Shown: positions 25,305 to 34,620 of the stretch, piece after piece
Numbering within the stretch: the stretch's first letter is position 1
How the letters are laid out: each line of letters begins with the position of its first letter
Source of the DNA: an uncultured Bacilli bacterium
Lineage (GTDB): Bacteria; Bacillota_I; Bacilli_A; RF39; UBA660
Length of the DNA stretch: 64,000 bases
Direction of reading: 5' to 3'
NCBI GenBank assembly: GCA_934130005.1
Contig: CAKOXD010000002.1
Span: forward strand, 46,111 to 110,110
Notes under the pieces: generated by a model
Seen by the model: the letters and a program-made list of their open reading frames with translations, nothing else
Database searches by the model: none
What the model was told of the DNA's origin: nothing
Program-made: the position numbers and the translations under genes

Positions 25305-26844
25305 CTATTGCTCTTGTTTCTCTTACTACTGTTACTTTTATCGTTCCAGGATATTGTAATTCATTTTCTATTTTTTCTTTTATTTCTCTAGCTACTTTAT
25401 AACTTCCTAAATCATCTATTTCTTCTGGTTTTACAATTACCCTTACTTCTCTTCCTGCTTGTACTGCATATGATTTTTCTACACCTTCTATACTAGTTGC
25501 TATTTTTTCTAGATCTTCTAATCTTTTTACATAATTCTCAAGTGAATCACTTCTTGCGCCTGGTCTAGATGCTGATAAAGTATCTGCTATTGCTACTATT
25601 ACAGATATAATGTTTGTTGCTTCTGTATCTCCATGGTGAGATTCTATAGCATTTATTACTATATCTGATTCTTTATATTTTTTAGCTATTTCACTACCTA
25701 GTGTTACATGACTTCCTTCTGCTTCATGGTCTATAGCTTTTCCAATATCATGTAAAAGTCCTGCTCTTTTTGCTATATTTATATTTTCTCCTATTTCGGC
25801 TGCTATTAATCCTGATATGTGTGCTACTTCCAGAGAGTGCATTAAAACATTTTGTCCAAAACTTGTTCTAAAATGAAGTTTTCCTACTAGTTCTACTAAT
25901 TCAGCATCCATTTTAGTTATTCCAAGTTCAAATAAAGCTGCTTCTCCATATTCTCTTATTTTAACATTCATATCTTTACTTACTTTATCATATAGTTCTT
26001 CTATTCTTGTTGGATGTATTCTTCCATCTTTTATTAATGTTTCTAAAGTAATTCTTGCTATTTCTCTTCTTAATGGATCAAATGAAGATAAAACTATTGC
26101 TTCTGGAGTATCATCTATTATTAAATCAACTCCCGTTACAGCTTCTATTGTTCTTATATTTCTTCCTTCTCTTCCTATTATTCTACCTTTCATTTCATCA
26201 CTTGGTAGACTTACTACAGTAACAGTTTGTTCATTTGCTACATCACTTGCATATTTTTGCATACAAGATACAAGTAATGATTTAGCTTTTTTATCTACTT
26301 CTAATTTAGCTTCTGATTCTCTTTCTTTAATGTAACCCATTATTTCTAAGTTCATCATTTCTTCTACTTTTTTTAAGATTATGTCTTTTGCTTCAACTTT
26401 AGATAGTCCAGCTATTTTTTCTAGTTCTTCTATTTGTTGTTTTTTAATTTCATCCACTTTTACTTGTTCATTTTGAATTTCTTTTTGTTTATTAATTAAA
26501 TTATTTTCTTTTTCATCCAATAAAAGTTCACGATTTTGCATTGTTTGATCTCTTCTATCAATATTTGATTCACGTGCTAATAATCGTTCTTCCATTTCTT
26601 TTAATTCTATTTTTTTATCTTTTACATATCCATCTGTTTCTAATTTTATGCGGTATGATTCATCTTTTGCTTCTACAATACTATCTCTTTTTGCTTTTTC
26701 TGCTTCTTTTTTTGCATTTTCTATTAGTTTTTCTGCTTTTGATTCTGTATTAGCATTTTTTATATAATTAAAAATAATCATTAAAATTATTCCAACAAAA
26801 AGTCCAATAAGACCTAGTAAAATGGAGAAAAATATACTATTCAT
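25291..26844 (-). CDS. rny: Ribonuclease Y
   Basis: RNase Y is the membrane-bound endonuclease that starts mRNA decay in many Firmicutes. It shows one N-terminal helix (about residues 5-27), a long coiled coil (30-175), a KH domain (about 205-270; [19 protein letters not shown]) and an HD domain (about 335-430; [24 protein letters not shown]). The C-terminal [14 protein letters not shown] is typical. The length of 517 residues fits the family. AGGAGGT-type site GGAGGTATA precedes the ATG. Confidence 0.97.
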   Translation of the reverse strand: MNSIFFSILLGLIGLFVGIILMIIFNYIKNANTESKAEKLIENAKKEAEKAKRDSIVEAKDESYRIKLETDGYVKDKKIELKEMEERLLARESNIDRRDQTMQNRELLLDEKENNLINKQKEIQNEQVKVDEIKKQQIEELEKIAGLSKVEAKDIILKKVEEMMNLEIMGYIKERESEAKLEVDKKAKSLLVSCMQKYASDVANEQTVTVVSLPSDEMKGRIIGREGRNIRTIEAVTGVDLIIDDTPEAIVLSSFDPLRREIARITLETLIKDGRIHPTRIEELYDKVSKDMNVKIREYGEAALFELGITKMDAELVELVGKLHFRTSFGQNVLMHSLEVAHISGLIAAEIGENINIAKRAGLLHDIGKAIDHEAEGSHVTLGSEIAKKYKESDIVINAIESHHGDTEATNIISVIVAIADTLSASRPGARSDSLENYVKRLEDLEKIATSIEGVEKSYAVQAGREVRVIVKPEEIDDLGSYKVAREIKEKIENELQYPGTIKVTVVRETRAIEEAK

Positions 26845-26894
26845 ATTATACCTCCATTAATTTCTATTAAAGTAAATTATATTTACCCAATTTA

Positions 26895-26923
26895 ATTATA
26901 ATATTAATTTTATAAAATTACAA
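26895..26923 (-). promoter_or_regulatory. Sigma-A-type promoter of rny
   Basis: TTGTAA (26923-26918), 17-base spacer, TATAAT (26900-26895) on the minus strand, about 50 bases before the ATG. Confidence 0.55.
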
Positions 26924-27016
26924 GATTAAATTTTAATTTAATTTTTTTATATTTTGTGTTAAAATTATTGCAAGGATACTAGTATGTTATTTGTATTAAC
27001 TATAGGAGGTAAGAAA

Positions 27017-27490
27017 ATGAAAGATAGAAATTCATACATAACAGAATTATATAATAGAAATGTTGATCGTATGTATAAAATTTGTTACTTATATTTTAAA
27101 GGAAATAAAAGTGATATAGAGGATACTATACAATCTATTTTTATAAAAATAATGGATAAAAATATTACATTTGAAAATTTAGATCATGAAAAAGCATGGT
27201 TTATAGTAGCTACTAATAATTTATGTAAAAATAAAGTTAAACACTGGTGGAATAAAAATAAGGAATTAGACTTTGATATCAAAGATGAAGTGAAAAATGA
27301 TACAACTTTAGAAAAGGTTTTAAATTTACCTTCGAAGTATAAGAATGCCATTTATATGCATTATTATGAAGGTTATTCATGTGTAGAAATATCTAAGATT
27401 CTTGGTATTAATGAAAATACTATCTATTCTTACCTTCATAAAGGGAGAATGATGTTAAAAGAAATTATTGAGGAGGAAGAATATGAATAA
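27017..27490 (+). CDS. ECF-type sigma-70 family RNA polymerase sigma factor
   Basis: 157 residues. Region 2 (about 10-75) has the pattern LYNRNVDRMYKICYLYFKGNKSDIEDTIQSIFIKIM, and region 4 (about 100-150) has LPSKYKNAIYMHYYEGYSCVEISKILGINENTIYSYLHKGRMML, a clear helix-turn-helix for the -35 element. Regions 1 and 3 are missing, as in ECF sigma factors. Start ATG at 27017 is fixed by AGGAGGTAAG. It overlaps the next gene, a membrane anti-sigma candidate, by eight bases, so the pair is translationally coupled. The signal sensed is unknown. Confidence 0.9.
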   Translation: MKDRNSYITELYNRNVDRMYKICYLYFKGNKSDIEDTIQSIFIKIMDKNITFENLDHEKAWFIVATNNLCKNKVKHWWNKNKELDFDIKDEVKNDTTLEKVLNLPSKYKNAIYMHYYEGYSCVEISKILGINENTIYSYLHKGRMMLKEIIEEEEYE

Positions 27491-28457
27491 ATTTAAAAAC
27501 ACAATTGATAAAATTGAATTAAGTAGTACTGAAAAAGCAAAAATGTTAGATAATATTTTAAGTCATAAGAAAAAAAGTTTTAATTTTAGTACTTTTGCTT
27601 TAAGATTTGCGACTTTCTTTGTAGCATTTTCTATAGTTACTTATAGTTCTTATGCATTAGTTAAATATTTTAAATTAGATGATAAAATCAAAAACTTATT
27701 TGATTTAAATGATAAAGTTGCTGATGAAATAAAAGGAACTGATTTAAATATTTCTAAAGAATATGATGATGTAACAATAAATATTATTCAAACAATTAAT
27801 TCTAATAATAATTTATATATAAGATTAGATTTAATTGGAAAAAAGAATAAAAAATATATTTCAAATAATATATTTAGTAAAGAACCTATTAAAGATGAGA
27901 ATATTAATAAATATGAATTTGATGATACTATAGAATATGATTATAACAGTGATTTATATGAAGGAATTGGATTAACCTTATTAGATGAAAATAACAATAC
28001 TACTTCTTATTTATTAGAAGTGTCATTTACTAAAACCTTTGAAACTGGTAATTATTATTTAAAAATATATACTAGTGATGATAAAGAATATGATATATCA
28101 TTTAAAGTAGATAAAAATGAAATTGAAAATATAGAAAAAGACACTAATAAGGTAATATATAATAAAAATAATTTAGTATTAACTATGAAGCATATATCTA
28201 TTAATAATAATAATGTCACAGTAAACTATGATGTTAATAATAATGAGTTATTTAATAATTTGGAAGAATATGGTGAACAATTTGATAGCTGCATGGTTAA
28301 ATATAAAGATAATAGTACAGAATATCTTACATTAATAGTAAATGATGATTTAGTGAGTGATAATAATTACAATTCTATATTTGAATACAAGGGAAAGTTT
28401 GTTGATTTAGATAATGTAAAATCTATAATAATTAATAATATTGAATTTGAATTATAA
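27483..28457 (+). CDS. Membrane anti-sigma factor candidate (DUF4179-like)
   Basis: The cytoplasmic N-terminus (about residues 1-40, Lys-rich) is followed by one helix (about 41-60, FALRFATFFVAFSIVTYSSYALV) and a 260-residue extracellular region rich in Asn, Asp and beta structure, the layout of DUF4179-type regulators paired with ECF sigma factors. No zinc-binding HxxxCxxC motif is present. Start ATG at 27483 follows GAGGAGG inside the sigma gene. Proteolytic release of the sigma factor is the expected mechanism; no dedicated protease is adjacent. Confidence 0.75.
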   Translation: MNKFKNTIDKIELSSTEKAKMLDNILSHKKKSFNFSTFALRFATFFVAFSIVTYSSYALVKYFKLDDKIKNLFDLNDKVADEIKGTDLNISKEYDDVTINIIQTINSNNNLYIRLDLIGKKNKKYISNNIFSKEPIKDENINKYEFDDTIEYDYNSDLYEGIGLTLLDENNNTTSYLLEVSFTKTFETGNYYLKIYTSDDKEYDISFKVDKNEIENIEKDTNKVIYNKNNLVLTMKHISINNNNVTVNYDVNNNELFNNLEEYGEQFDSCMVKYKDNSTEYLTLIVNDDLVSDNNYNSIFEYKGKFVDLDNVKSIIINNIEFEL

Positions 28458-28461
28458 AAAT

Positions 28462-28493
28462 AAGAGGTTAATCTATAACCTCTTGTTTTTTTT
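28462..28493. terminator. Bidirectional terminator between the anti-sigma gene and recA
   Basis: AAGAGGTTA/TAACCTCTT hairpin with five-base loop and T8 on the plus strand. The recA stop lies inside it. Confidence 0.7.
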
Positions 28494-29490
28494 CTGTAGT
28501 TGGAGCTATCTCATAATGTTCTCTTACTTTTTTATCTATTTCGTCTTTTAATTTTTTGTTAGATTTTAATAATTCTTTGACATTTTCTTTTCCTTGCCCT
28601 AATTTTTCTCCATTGTAAGCATACCAAGCACCTGATTTTTCAATAATTCCTACATCACTTGCTAAATCAACAAGTTCTCCTTCTTTTGATACACCTTCTC
28701 CATACATAATATCTACACTACAGCTTTTAAATGGAGGTGCCATTTTATTTTTTACAACTTTAACGCTTGTCTTATTTCCAATAACATCTGATCCATTTTT
28801 TATTTGTTCACTTCTTCTTATTTCAAGTCTTACTGATGAATAGAATTTAAGAGCTCTTCCTCCTGGTGTTACTTCTGGATTTCCAAACATTACTCCTACT
28901 TTTTCTCTTAATTGATTTATAAAAATACATACTGTATTAGTTTTATTTATGACAGGAGATAGTTTTCTTAAGGCTTGACTCATTAATCTTGCTTGTAGTC
29001 CAACATGTGAATCTCCCATTTCTCCTTCTATTTCTGCTTGTGGTACTAGTGCTGCTACTGAATCAATTACAATAACACTTATTGCTCCACTTCTTACTAA
29101 AGCTTCACAGATTTCTAAGGCTTGTTCTCCATTATCTGGTTGTGAAAGCAATAAATCATCTATATTTACACCAATTTTTGAAGCATATGTTGGGTCTAAT
29201 GCATGTTCTGCGTCTATAAAGGCTGCTCTTCCTCCTAATTTTTGTGCTTCTGCTATTGCATGTAATGCAAATGTTGTTTTTCCACTTGATTCTGGTCCAT
29301 ATATTTCAATTATTCTTCCTTTTGGAAATCCTCCTATACCAAGTGCTATATCAAGTGATAATGATCCTGTAGGTATAACATCTATATTTTTATGTTCATG
29401 ATCTCCTAATTTCATTACTGATCCTTTACCAAATTGTTTTTCTATATCAGCTAAAACTTGATCTAGAGTTTTATCTGTTGTTTTTGCCAT
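28468..29490 (-). CDS. recA: Recombinase RecA
   Basis: Strand-exchange ATPase for homologous recombination and the SOS response. The protein has Walker [10 protein letters not shown] near residue 65, the MAW-type block [22 protein letters not shown], Walker B region and loop L2 [27 protein letters not shown]. It has 340 residues and a short acidic-basic tail, a normal size. TAGAGGAGGAA precedes the ATG. A consensus promoter and a LexA-type box lie upstream, so SOS control is expected. Confidence 0.98.
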   Translation of the reverse strand: MAKTTDKTLDQVLADIEKQFGKGSVMKLGDHEHKNIDVIPTGSLSLDIALGIGGFPKGRIIEIYGPESSGKTTFALHAIAEAQKLGGRAAFIDAEHALDPTYASKIGVNIDDLLLSQPDNGEQALEICEALVRSGAISVIVIDSVAALVPQAEIEGEMGDSHVGLQARLMSQALRKLSPVINKTNTVCIFINQLREKVGVMFGNPEVTPGGRALKFYSSVRLEIRRSEQIKNGSDVIGNKTSVKVVKNKMAPPFKSCSVDIMYGEGVSKEGELVDLASDVGIIEKSGAWYAYNGEKLGQGKENVKELLKSNKKLKDEIDKKVREHYEIAPTTEKKQEVID

Positions 29491-29520
29491 TTATATTCCT
29501 CCTCTATTAGATACAATACA

Positions 29521-29549
29521 ATTATATAATATTAAATTTTAGATGTCAA
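29521..29549 (-). promoter_or_regulatory. Consensus sigma-A promoter of recA
   Basis: TTGACA (29549-29544), 17-base spacer, TATAAT (29526-29521): a perfect match to the consensus. Confidence 0.8.
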
Positions 29550-29558
29550 TAGTTTTTG

Positions 29559-29572
29559 CGAACATTTGTTTT
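29559..29572. promoter_or_regulatory. LexA (DinR) box upstream of recA
   Basis: CGAACATTTGTTTT agrees with the Bacillus SOS operator CGAACRNRYGTTYG at 12 of 14 positions and lies nine bases upstream of the -35 element of recA. Confidence 0.7.
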
Positions 29573-29602
29573 ATTATTTCTGATGGTAATTTTTTACAAA
29601 TA

Positions 29603-29632
29603 TAAAAAAAATTCTAAACAATTTTAGAATTT
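29603..29632 (-). terminator. Terminator of the rodZ-pgsA unit
   Basis: AAATTCTAAA/TTTAGAATTT hairpin with four-base loop and T run on the minus strand, just after the pgsA stop. Confidence 0.65.
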
Positions 29633-29643
29633 CTGCATATTTT

Positions 29644-30261
29644 TTATTCAACTTCTATTTTTTCTGCTTTATCACCAAATATAAATTTTTTATTCATATT
29701 GTAATATTCTATACCTGAAATAATGGATAATACACATGCTATTATAAGAAGTGCATCAGCAACTCTTAAATTAAATAATTCAAATGGTAAATTATAGAAT
29801 AGAGTTAATACAATTCCTACCATTAAGCATGCTGTTTTTAGTTTTCCCATTTTTATAGCGGCTACTACATTTCCTTTACTTCCTGCTATCATTTTAATTG
29901 AGTTTACTACACTATCACGACATACTATAATAACTGGTATTATTGGTGATATAAATCCTTTTGCTGCTAATATTATAAGTATTGGGTTTACTAATATTTT
30001 ATCTGCTATTGCATCTATCATTTTCCCAAAATCAGTTACTAAGTTATATTTTCTTGCTAAGTATCCATCTAAAAAGTCTGTAAGTGACGCTACTATAAAT
30101 AATACTCCTGCTATTAAGTATGTAACATCAATAACAATCGATTCATTTACAAATAATTGTGGGACATTGATTCCAGCTGCATCAAATGGAAATAATAATA
30201 AAACTATTATAAATATTGTAAGTACTATTCTACTTAAAGTTATCTTATTTGGTAAATTCAT
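29644..30261 (-). CDS. pgsA: CDP-diacylglycerol-glycerol-3-phosphate 3-phosphatidyltransferase
   Basis: Makes phosphatidylglycerol phosphate, the precursor of phosphatidylglycerol, which the LtaS-like enzyme in this window would consume. The CDP-alcohol phosphotransferase motif D-G-x2-A-R-x8-G-x3-D-x3-D is present in FLDGYLARKYNLVTDFGKMID near residue 63. The start NLPNKITLSRI is typical, and five to six helices follow. It begins ten bases after rodZ, as is common in Bacilli (rodZ-pgsA near recA). Confidence 0.95.
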   Translation of the reverse strand: MNLPNKITLSRIVLTIFIIVLLLFPFDAAGINVPQLFVNESIVIDVTYLIAGVLFIVASLTDFLDGYLARKYNLVTDFGKMIDAIADKILVNPILIILAAKGFISPIIPVIIVCRDSVVNSIKMIAGSKGNVVAAIKMGKLKTACLMVGIVLTLFYNLPFELFNLRVADALLIIACVLSIISGIEYYNMNKKFIFGDKAEKIEVE

Positions 30262-30271
30262 TTTATCTCTC

Positions 30272-30751
30272 CTATTTTATTATATTTTCTGTTGTATTTT
30301 CTTTTGGATGATTATTGTCTAAACCTTTTATTACAAAATAACATCCTATAATCAATATAAGTACTATTAATACATATATTATGATAGGTGAAAATCTAAA
30401 TTTTTTTTCTTTTTCATATGTATAAGGTGATACAACCTTTTTTTCTTCTTTTTTTTCAGTATTTTCTACTTGTTTTTTAGCTCTTTTTATATCATCTAAA
30501 GATATTTTTGAAGTATAATCAAATAAAAATTCATTGAATTCATCTATCATATCTTCATAGTCTAATCCTAAGTATTTTGAATAATCACGTATAAAGTATT
30601 TTAGATAAAAAACATCTTGAAATGCATCTTTATTTCCTGCTTCTATATTTTCTATTTGTGAAGGTTTTAGTTTTAAGTCGTTGGCAGCTTCTTCTATAGT
30701 AATACCAATGCTTTCTCTTGCTTCTTTTAAAGCTTCACCAATTTCTTTCAA
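30272..30751 (-). CDS. rodZ: RodZ/YmfM-type helix-turn-helix membrane protein, TTG start
   Basis: An N-terminal Xre-type HTH (about residues 1-70; GEALKEARESIGITIEEAANDLKLKPSQIENIEAGN), a Lys/Glu-rich linker and one helix (about 123-142). RodZ ties MreB to the membrane and the elongasome. At 159 residues it lacks the large periplasmic domain of longer RodZ proteins. TTG at 30751 is chosen since AGGTG lies six bases upstream; a GTG further upstream overlaps that site. The gene is directly after rnpB and before pgsA. Confidence 0.85.
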   Translation of the reverse strand: MKEIGEALKEARESIGITIEEAANDLKLKPSQIENIEAGNKDAFQDVFYLKYFIRDYSKYLGLDYEDMIDEFNEFLFDYTSKISLDDIKRAKKQVENTEKKEEKKVVSPYTYEKEKKFRFSPIIIYVLIVLILIIGCYFVIKGLDNNHPKENTTENIIK

Positions 30752-30780
30752 CAATAACACCTACTTTCTAAATAAAAAAA

Positions 30781-31138
30781 ATTAATATTTTATAAGCCAT
30801 GTTCTGTTCCTATTTCTAGGCGACAAACATTTATCTACCTGTTTCCAGGTCCCTTAAAAGATTCTTTATTCTCTTTTAATGGGCTCCCCTACCAAAATTT
30901 GGGTTTCTCGCTCGTGGGGTTTACCGCGTTCCACATCTTCTGTTTCCAGATTCTTCGTCACTATGGCACTTTTATATCTACTTTAACCATATATAAAACT
31001 TAGGTTATTTCAAAGCCGTTAAGTTTCCTTACCATAGGTTATTTTTTCCCTATGCACGAACACTATAGTCATCACAGACTATGCGAGCATGGACTTTCCT
31101 CTATATTACAAGAATACAGCGTTTGTCAAAATATTAAT
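30781..31138 (-). ncRNA. rnpB: RNase P RNA (Bacillus/B-type)
   Basis: The minus strand contains GAGGAAAGTCCATGCTCGC (P4/J3-4 block), ATAGTGTTCGTGC, several ACAGAA-type elements and the closing GGAACAGAACATGGCTTATA. The P1 helix is visible as a perfect 11-base inverted repeat (ATTAATATTTT at 31138-31128 with AAAATATTAAT at 30791-30781), and a T run follows its 3' strand. Its 5' strand overlaps the gpsB stop codon, so the RNA is probably processed from or promoted within the end of gpsB. About 358 bases long. The gpsB-rnpB order is a Bacilli feature. Confidence 0.93.
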
Positions 31139-31460
31139 CATCACCATATATTATTTTTTCTAGATTTGATAATCTTCTAAGTAAATCAACATTACTAACA
31201 TCATTATTAGATCCTTCTTTTATTACATCTAATTTTGTTTTTAATGTTCTTATTTCTTGTTTTAATCTTATATTATCTTCTAATAATTCTTTTTTATCAT
31301 TTTCTAATTCTTTTATTATTGAAACAAATTCTTCATAATCTCTTATTATAACATCTAAATATTTATCTACTTCTTGTGGTCTGTAACCTCTAGTATCTAT
31401 TTTAAATTCTTTTTCTAAAATATCTTTTCCTGTTAAAAGTATTCTTTCTTGGTACACCAT
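31134..31460 (-). CDS. gpsB: Cell-cycle protein GpsB
   Basis: A DivIVA-like N-terminal domain (ILEKEFKIDTRGYRPQEVDKYLD, about residues 15-40) continues into a coiled coil, and a small C-terminal domain (LLRRLSNLEKIIYG) follows. GpsB couples division and wall synthesis by binding penicillin-binding proteins at the septum. The ATG at 31460 is chosen over the in-frame GTG at 31466, which lies inside the ribosome site AGAGGTGG. It directly precedes rnpB. Confidence 0.92.
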   Translation of the reverse strand: MVYQERILLTGKDILEKEFKIDTRGYRPQEVDKYLDVIIRDYEEFVSIIKELENDKKELLEDNIRLKQEIRTLKTKLDVIKEGSNNDVSNVDLLRRLSNLEKIIYGDD

Positions 31461-31534
31461 TACCACCTCTTTTTCCTATTAACATTTTATAAAATATTTA
31501 ATGATTTGTCAATTTCTTTTAATAGTATATTAAA

Positions 31535-31564
31535 AAAAGATTAAAGAAATTCCTTAATCTTTTA
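31535..31564 (-). terminator. Terminator of the Big2-like gene (copy 1 of a 30-base repeat)
   Basis: AAAAGATTAA/TTAATCTTTT hairpin containing the stop codon. The same 30 bases recur exactly at 32353-32382. Confidence 0.7.
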
Positions 31565-32332
31565 TTCTGGTATGATAGTCCACTCATCAAATTCTACATA
31601 TTTTTCCTGTGCTCTTATAACATAATTACCTTTTTCAAAATATTTTTTTCCATAATTTTGTTTATTATTTTCTTGTTTTAGAGTGTAATATAAAGTTTCA
31701 TTATTGTTACTATCTACTTTATAAAAGTTAACTGTTTTACCTGATGACCCTCCACTATCTGAATATGAATTACTTGTAAATGTAATATTTGCATTTTCAT
31801 TTAAAGTAAAGTATACATATGGATAACTTGATGATAACATTAATGCACCATAACTTCCTTGTTTAGTCAAAACTCTATCTATTAAGTATGTTCTTATTTT
31901 ATTTAATTTTTCTTTATCTGTCGTATTTAAAGCACTACTATATGAATTGCATTTTGCAGATGTAATTTCAAAAACGTTAGTATATGCTTTTACATTATAT
32001 CTAATTATTTCTTTATTTTCAAATAATACAGATACTATTGCATTACCTTTAGTTTTTACTGTAATTAAACCTTTTTCATCCACTGTTAAAACATTTTCAT
32101 CACTAGTTTTATAAGTAAATTGGTTTCCAAAATCTAATTGATATGTTTCATTGACAGTTAAAGTTTTTGTTATCACTTTTTTTTCATACAATTCATTCAA
32201 GGCATTTTCAACATTTGTATTTTTATATTTTATATTACTTGCTAAATATGTTGTTGCAGCATAAACTGTTGTGCTAAAAAATATAGAAAATATTATTGTA
32301 AATGTTAAGATTTTTAATGTGGTTTTTTTCAT
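31562..32332 (-). CDS. Secreted protein with a Big2-like immunoglobulin fold domain
   Basis: A signal peptide (MKKTTLKILTFTIIFSIFFSTTVYA) with likely cleavage after residue 25 is followed by a segment with NVENALNELYEKK and a bacterial Ig-like domain (about residues 55-115; FTYKTSDENVLTVDEKGLITVKTKG). The C-terminal 140 residues are beta-rich with a Ser/Gly loop and end YVEFDEWTIIPE. No anchor is visible. Such proteins often bind surfaces, but the ligand is unknown. The gene lies between the ybbR and gpsB genes and is bounded by two identical terminator hairpins, which suggests that it was inserted there. Confidence 0.75.
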   Translation of the reverse strand: MKKTTLKILTFTIIFSIFFSTTVYAATTYLASNIKYKNTNVENALNELYEKKVITKTLTVNETYQLDFGNQFTYKTSDENVLTVDEKGLITVKTKGNAIVSVLFENKEIIRYNVKAYTNVFEITSAKCNSYSSALNTTDKEKLNKIRTYLIDRVLTKQGSYGALMLSSSYPYVYFTLNENANITFTSNSYSDSGGSSGKTVNFYKVDSNNNETLYYTLKQENNKQNYGKKYFEKGNYVIRAQEKYVEFDEWTIIPE

Positions 32333-32352
32333 TTATTTTTTCTCCTTATAAC

Positions 32353-32382
32353 AAAAGATTAAAGAAATTCCTTAATCTTTTA
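32353..32382 (-). terminator. Terminator of the cdaA-ybbR unit (copy 2 of a 30-base repeat)
   Basis: Identical to the hairpin at 31535-31564 and containing the ybbR stop codon. Confidence 0.7.
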
Positions 32383-33715
32383 CTATTTTTATTTTTACTT
32401 TCTTTGTTTTTGATATATATGATGCTTTTACTTCTATACCCTCTACATTTACTGGTACTTCATATTCACCTTCTGTATAACCGTTTAAATCTATATATGC
32501 ACTTATATCTGAAGCGTTAATATTTTTTATAACATTAGCAACTCCTTTTACTGTTACAGTTACTTTTGTTGAGTTTTCATCTACTCCTTGTACACTATAT
32601 CCATCAGCAAGATTTCTTGATTCAATATCTATATCTTTAAAATCTTTATTTGATACAGAGTCAAGTGTTATTTTGACAGTTATATTATTTACTGAAAGTG
32701 ATCTTGTACCAACTGGTTTATTAAGTTCTAGTTTATATTCTTTATTTTCTTTTAAGTCTGTTACATCTACATTTACAGGTATATATGTTATATCTTTTAA
32801 TGTTTCTTGATCTCCATATACCGTTACTTTTGTTTCACTTTGACTTATTGAGCTTATTGCTTTACCAAAACTTACTTCACCTTCTGGTATTATTTTTATT
32901 GGTACTTCTTTACTTGGAGATGATATTTTTAAGTTTACATCTATTTTTGATGGAACTATTTCAACATCTACTACATCTCCTGCTTTGTTATATGCTTTTA
33001 ATGGCACATCTTTTACTGTTACATTACCACTTTTTTGTTCTGGAATATCATCTATATCTAGTATTGCTTTTACAGAAGCTACTTCATTTAATTGATGTTC
33101 TGCTCCTTTTATTACTACTTTATCTGTTTCATAATTAATATCATCTATTGTTAGTTTTTGATCTAATTTATCTTGATTTATTAAATCTACTGATAGTGTC
33201 ATTGTTTTTGATTGTTTTTGATATATGATAACTGTTACAGTTGATGGATTTACCATATAGTCTATTTTTCCAACATTTTGATTATAATTTATATTTACTT
33301 TATGTGTTCCTGGTTTTAATCCACTTAAATCTACTGTGACATCATGTGATGATGATTGTTTTGCAATATAAAGGTCTGTTTTGCTTCCTATAAGAGTGAC
33401 ATCTACAGTAGAAGGAAGTCCTTCTACAACATAGGCTTCTTCATTATATATTGCCTTTACAGCTTGATCTTTTAATACCTCTGCAGTATTGTCATTAAAT
33501 ACAATTATTTTTTGATCTATTATTACAAATGTTACAATAGCTAAAAATAATGATATAAATAAAAGTGTATTGCTTGTTGATAACCAATTTTCTATTTTTT
33601 TACTTGAATTTCCAAATTTTGATGTTATCCTATATATTAACTTTGTTATTGGAAGAATAATTATTTTATCTATTATTTTCCATATGTCTAAAAAGAATTT
33701 TTTAATTGCTTTCAT
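32372..33715 (-). CDS. cdaR: YbbR/CdaR regulator of diadenylate cyclase
   Basis: One N-terminal helix (about residues 47-65) anchors four YbbR repeats of about 85 residues, visible as the recurring pattern of valine-rich strands ending in a Pro-Ser-Thr-Val or Pro-Val block. CdaR stimulates the activity of CdaA. The ATG at 33715 follows AAGGAG; it overlaps cdaA by 14 bases, so the two are translationally coupled. GlmM, the usual third gene in Bacilli, is not next in the operon. Confidence 0.92.
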   Translation of the reverse strand: MKAIKKFFLDIWKIIDKIIILPITKLIYRITSKFGNSSKKIENWLSTSNTLLFISLFLAIVTFVIIDQKIIVFNDNTAEVLKDQAVKAIYNEEAYVVEGLPSTVDVTLIGSKTDLYIAKQSSSHDVTVDLSGLKPGTHKVNINYNQNVGKIDYMVNPSTVTVIIYQKQSKTMTLSVDLINQDKLDQKLTIDDINYETDKVVIKGAEHQLNEVASVKAILDIDDIPEQKSGNVTVKDVPLKAYNKAGDVVDVEIVPSKIDVNLKISSPSKEVPIKIIPEGEVSFGKAISSISQSETKVTVYGDQETLKDITYIPVNVDVTDLKENKEYKLELNKPVGTRSLSVNNITVKITLDSVSNKDFKDIDIESRNLADGYSVQGVDENSTKVTVTVKGVANVIKNINASDISAYIDLNGYTEGEYEVPVNVEGIEVKASYISKTKKVKIKIVKD

Positions 33716-34523
33716 CTGATGCATCTCCTTCATCTTGATCTTCCATCAAAATTGATTTTTTAGGTCTTAATTCTTCAAGTAAAATTAATTTTATTTCATC
33801 TATTGTTAAATTATAATTTAATTCTCCATTCATTGCGACAGATAGTCTTCCTGTTTCTTCAGATACAACTAATGCGATACAATCTCCAGTTTCTGATATT
33901 CCAAGTGCTGCTCTATGTCTTGTTCCAAGTCTTTTACTTATTTTCATATTGTCACTTGTTGGAAAAACTGCTCCTGCACTTGTTATCTTGTCACCTTGAA
34001 TTATTACTCCACCATCATGAAGTGGGTTATTTGGAAAGAAAATTGATATCAATAAATCTGATGATATATCTGCATATATCTTTTTTGATTTTTCTATATA
34101 ATCATTTAGACTATTATCTCTTTCTATAACTATAAGTGCACCTATTCTTGATTTTTTTAAATATTCCATAGCATTAGTAATTTCATAAACTACTCTTTCT
34201 CTTTCATCTACTGTAAGCACTTTATGTCTTCCTAGTAGTTGACTTCTTCCTAAATATTCTAATACATTTCTAATTTCTGGTTGGAATATTACTATAAGTG
34301 CTAGTGGTCCCCATGTTATAATATAGTCTAAAATATAACCTATTGTTACTAAATTTAACCAATCACTTATTAATTTTAATCCAATAATTATAAGTATTCC
34401 TTTAAATAATAAAACCATTTTTACATTTCTTCTTAAATTTTTTAAGATATAGTAAAAGGCTCCCCATACTAGCAAAACATCTAATATTTTTGTTATAAGG
34501 CTAGTTATACTATCAAATGTCAT
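33702..34523 (-). CDS. cdaA: Diadenylate cyclase CdaA (c-di-AMP synthase)
   Basis: Three N-terminal helices (about residues 12-78) are followed by a DisA_N domain. Catalytic motifs are LHDGGVI (D170, where B. subtilis CdaA has DGA) and GTRHRAALG (R202-H203-R204). The SEETGRLSVAMNG block is also present. The product c-di-AMP controls potassium transport, osmolytes and wall stress. GGAGGTTA precedes the ATG. It is the first gene of the cdaA-cdaR unit. Confidence 0.95.
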   Translation of the reverse strand: MTFDSITSLITKILDVLLVWGAFYYILKNLRRNVKMVLLFKGILIIIGLKLISDWLNLVTIGYILDYIITWGPLALIVIFQPEIRNVLEYLGRSQLLGRHKVLTVDERERVVYEITNAMEYLKKSRIGALIVIERDNSLNDYIEKSKKIYADISSDLLISIFFPNNPLHDGGVIIQGDKITSAGAVFPTSDNMKISKRLGTRHRAALGISETGDCIALVVSEETGRLSVAMNGELNYNLTIDEIKLILLEELRPKKSILMEDQDEGDASDESN

Positions 34524-34596
34524 ATGTAACCTCCTTTATTCTACTAATAAATTATATCATAATAATTTTATAATTTAAATATTTTTAAATAATTTT

Positions 34597-34620
34597 AAAA
34601 AAATACCTTAATAGGTATTT
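34597..34620 (-). terminator. Terminator of the Asn/Gln-rich protein gene
   Basis: AAATACCT/AGGTATTT hairpin with four-base loop and T run on the minus strand, overlapping the stop codon. Confidence 0.6.
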
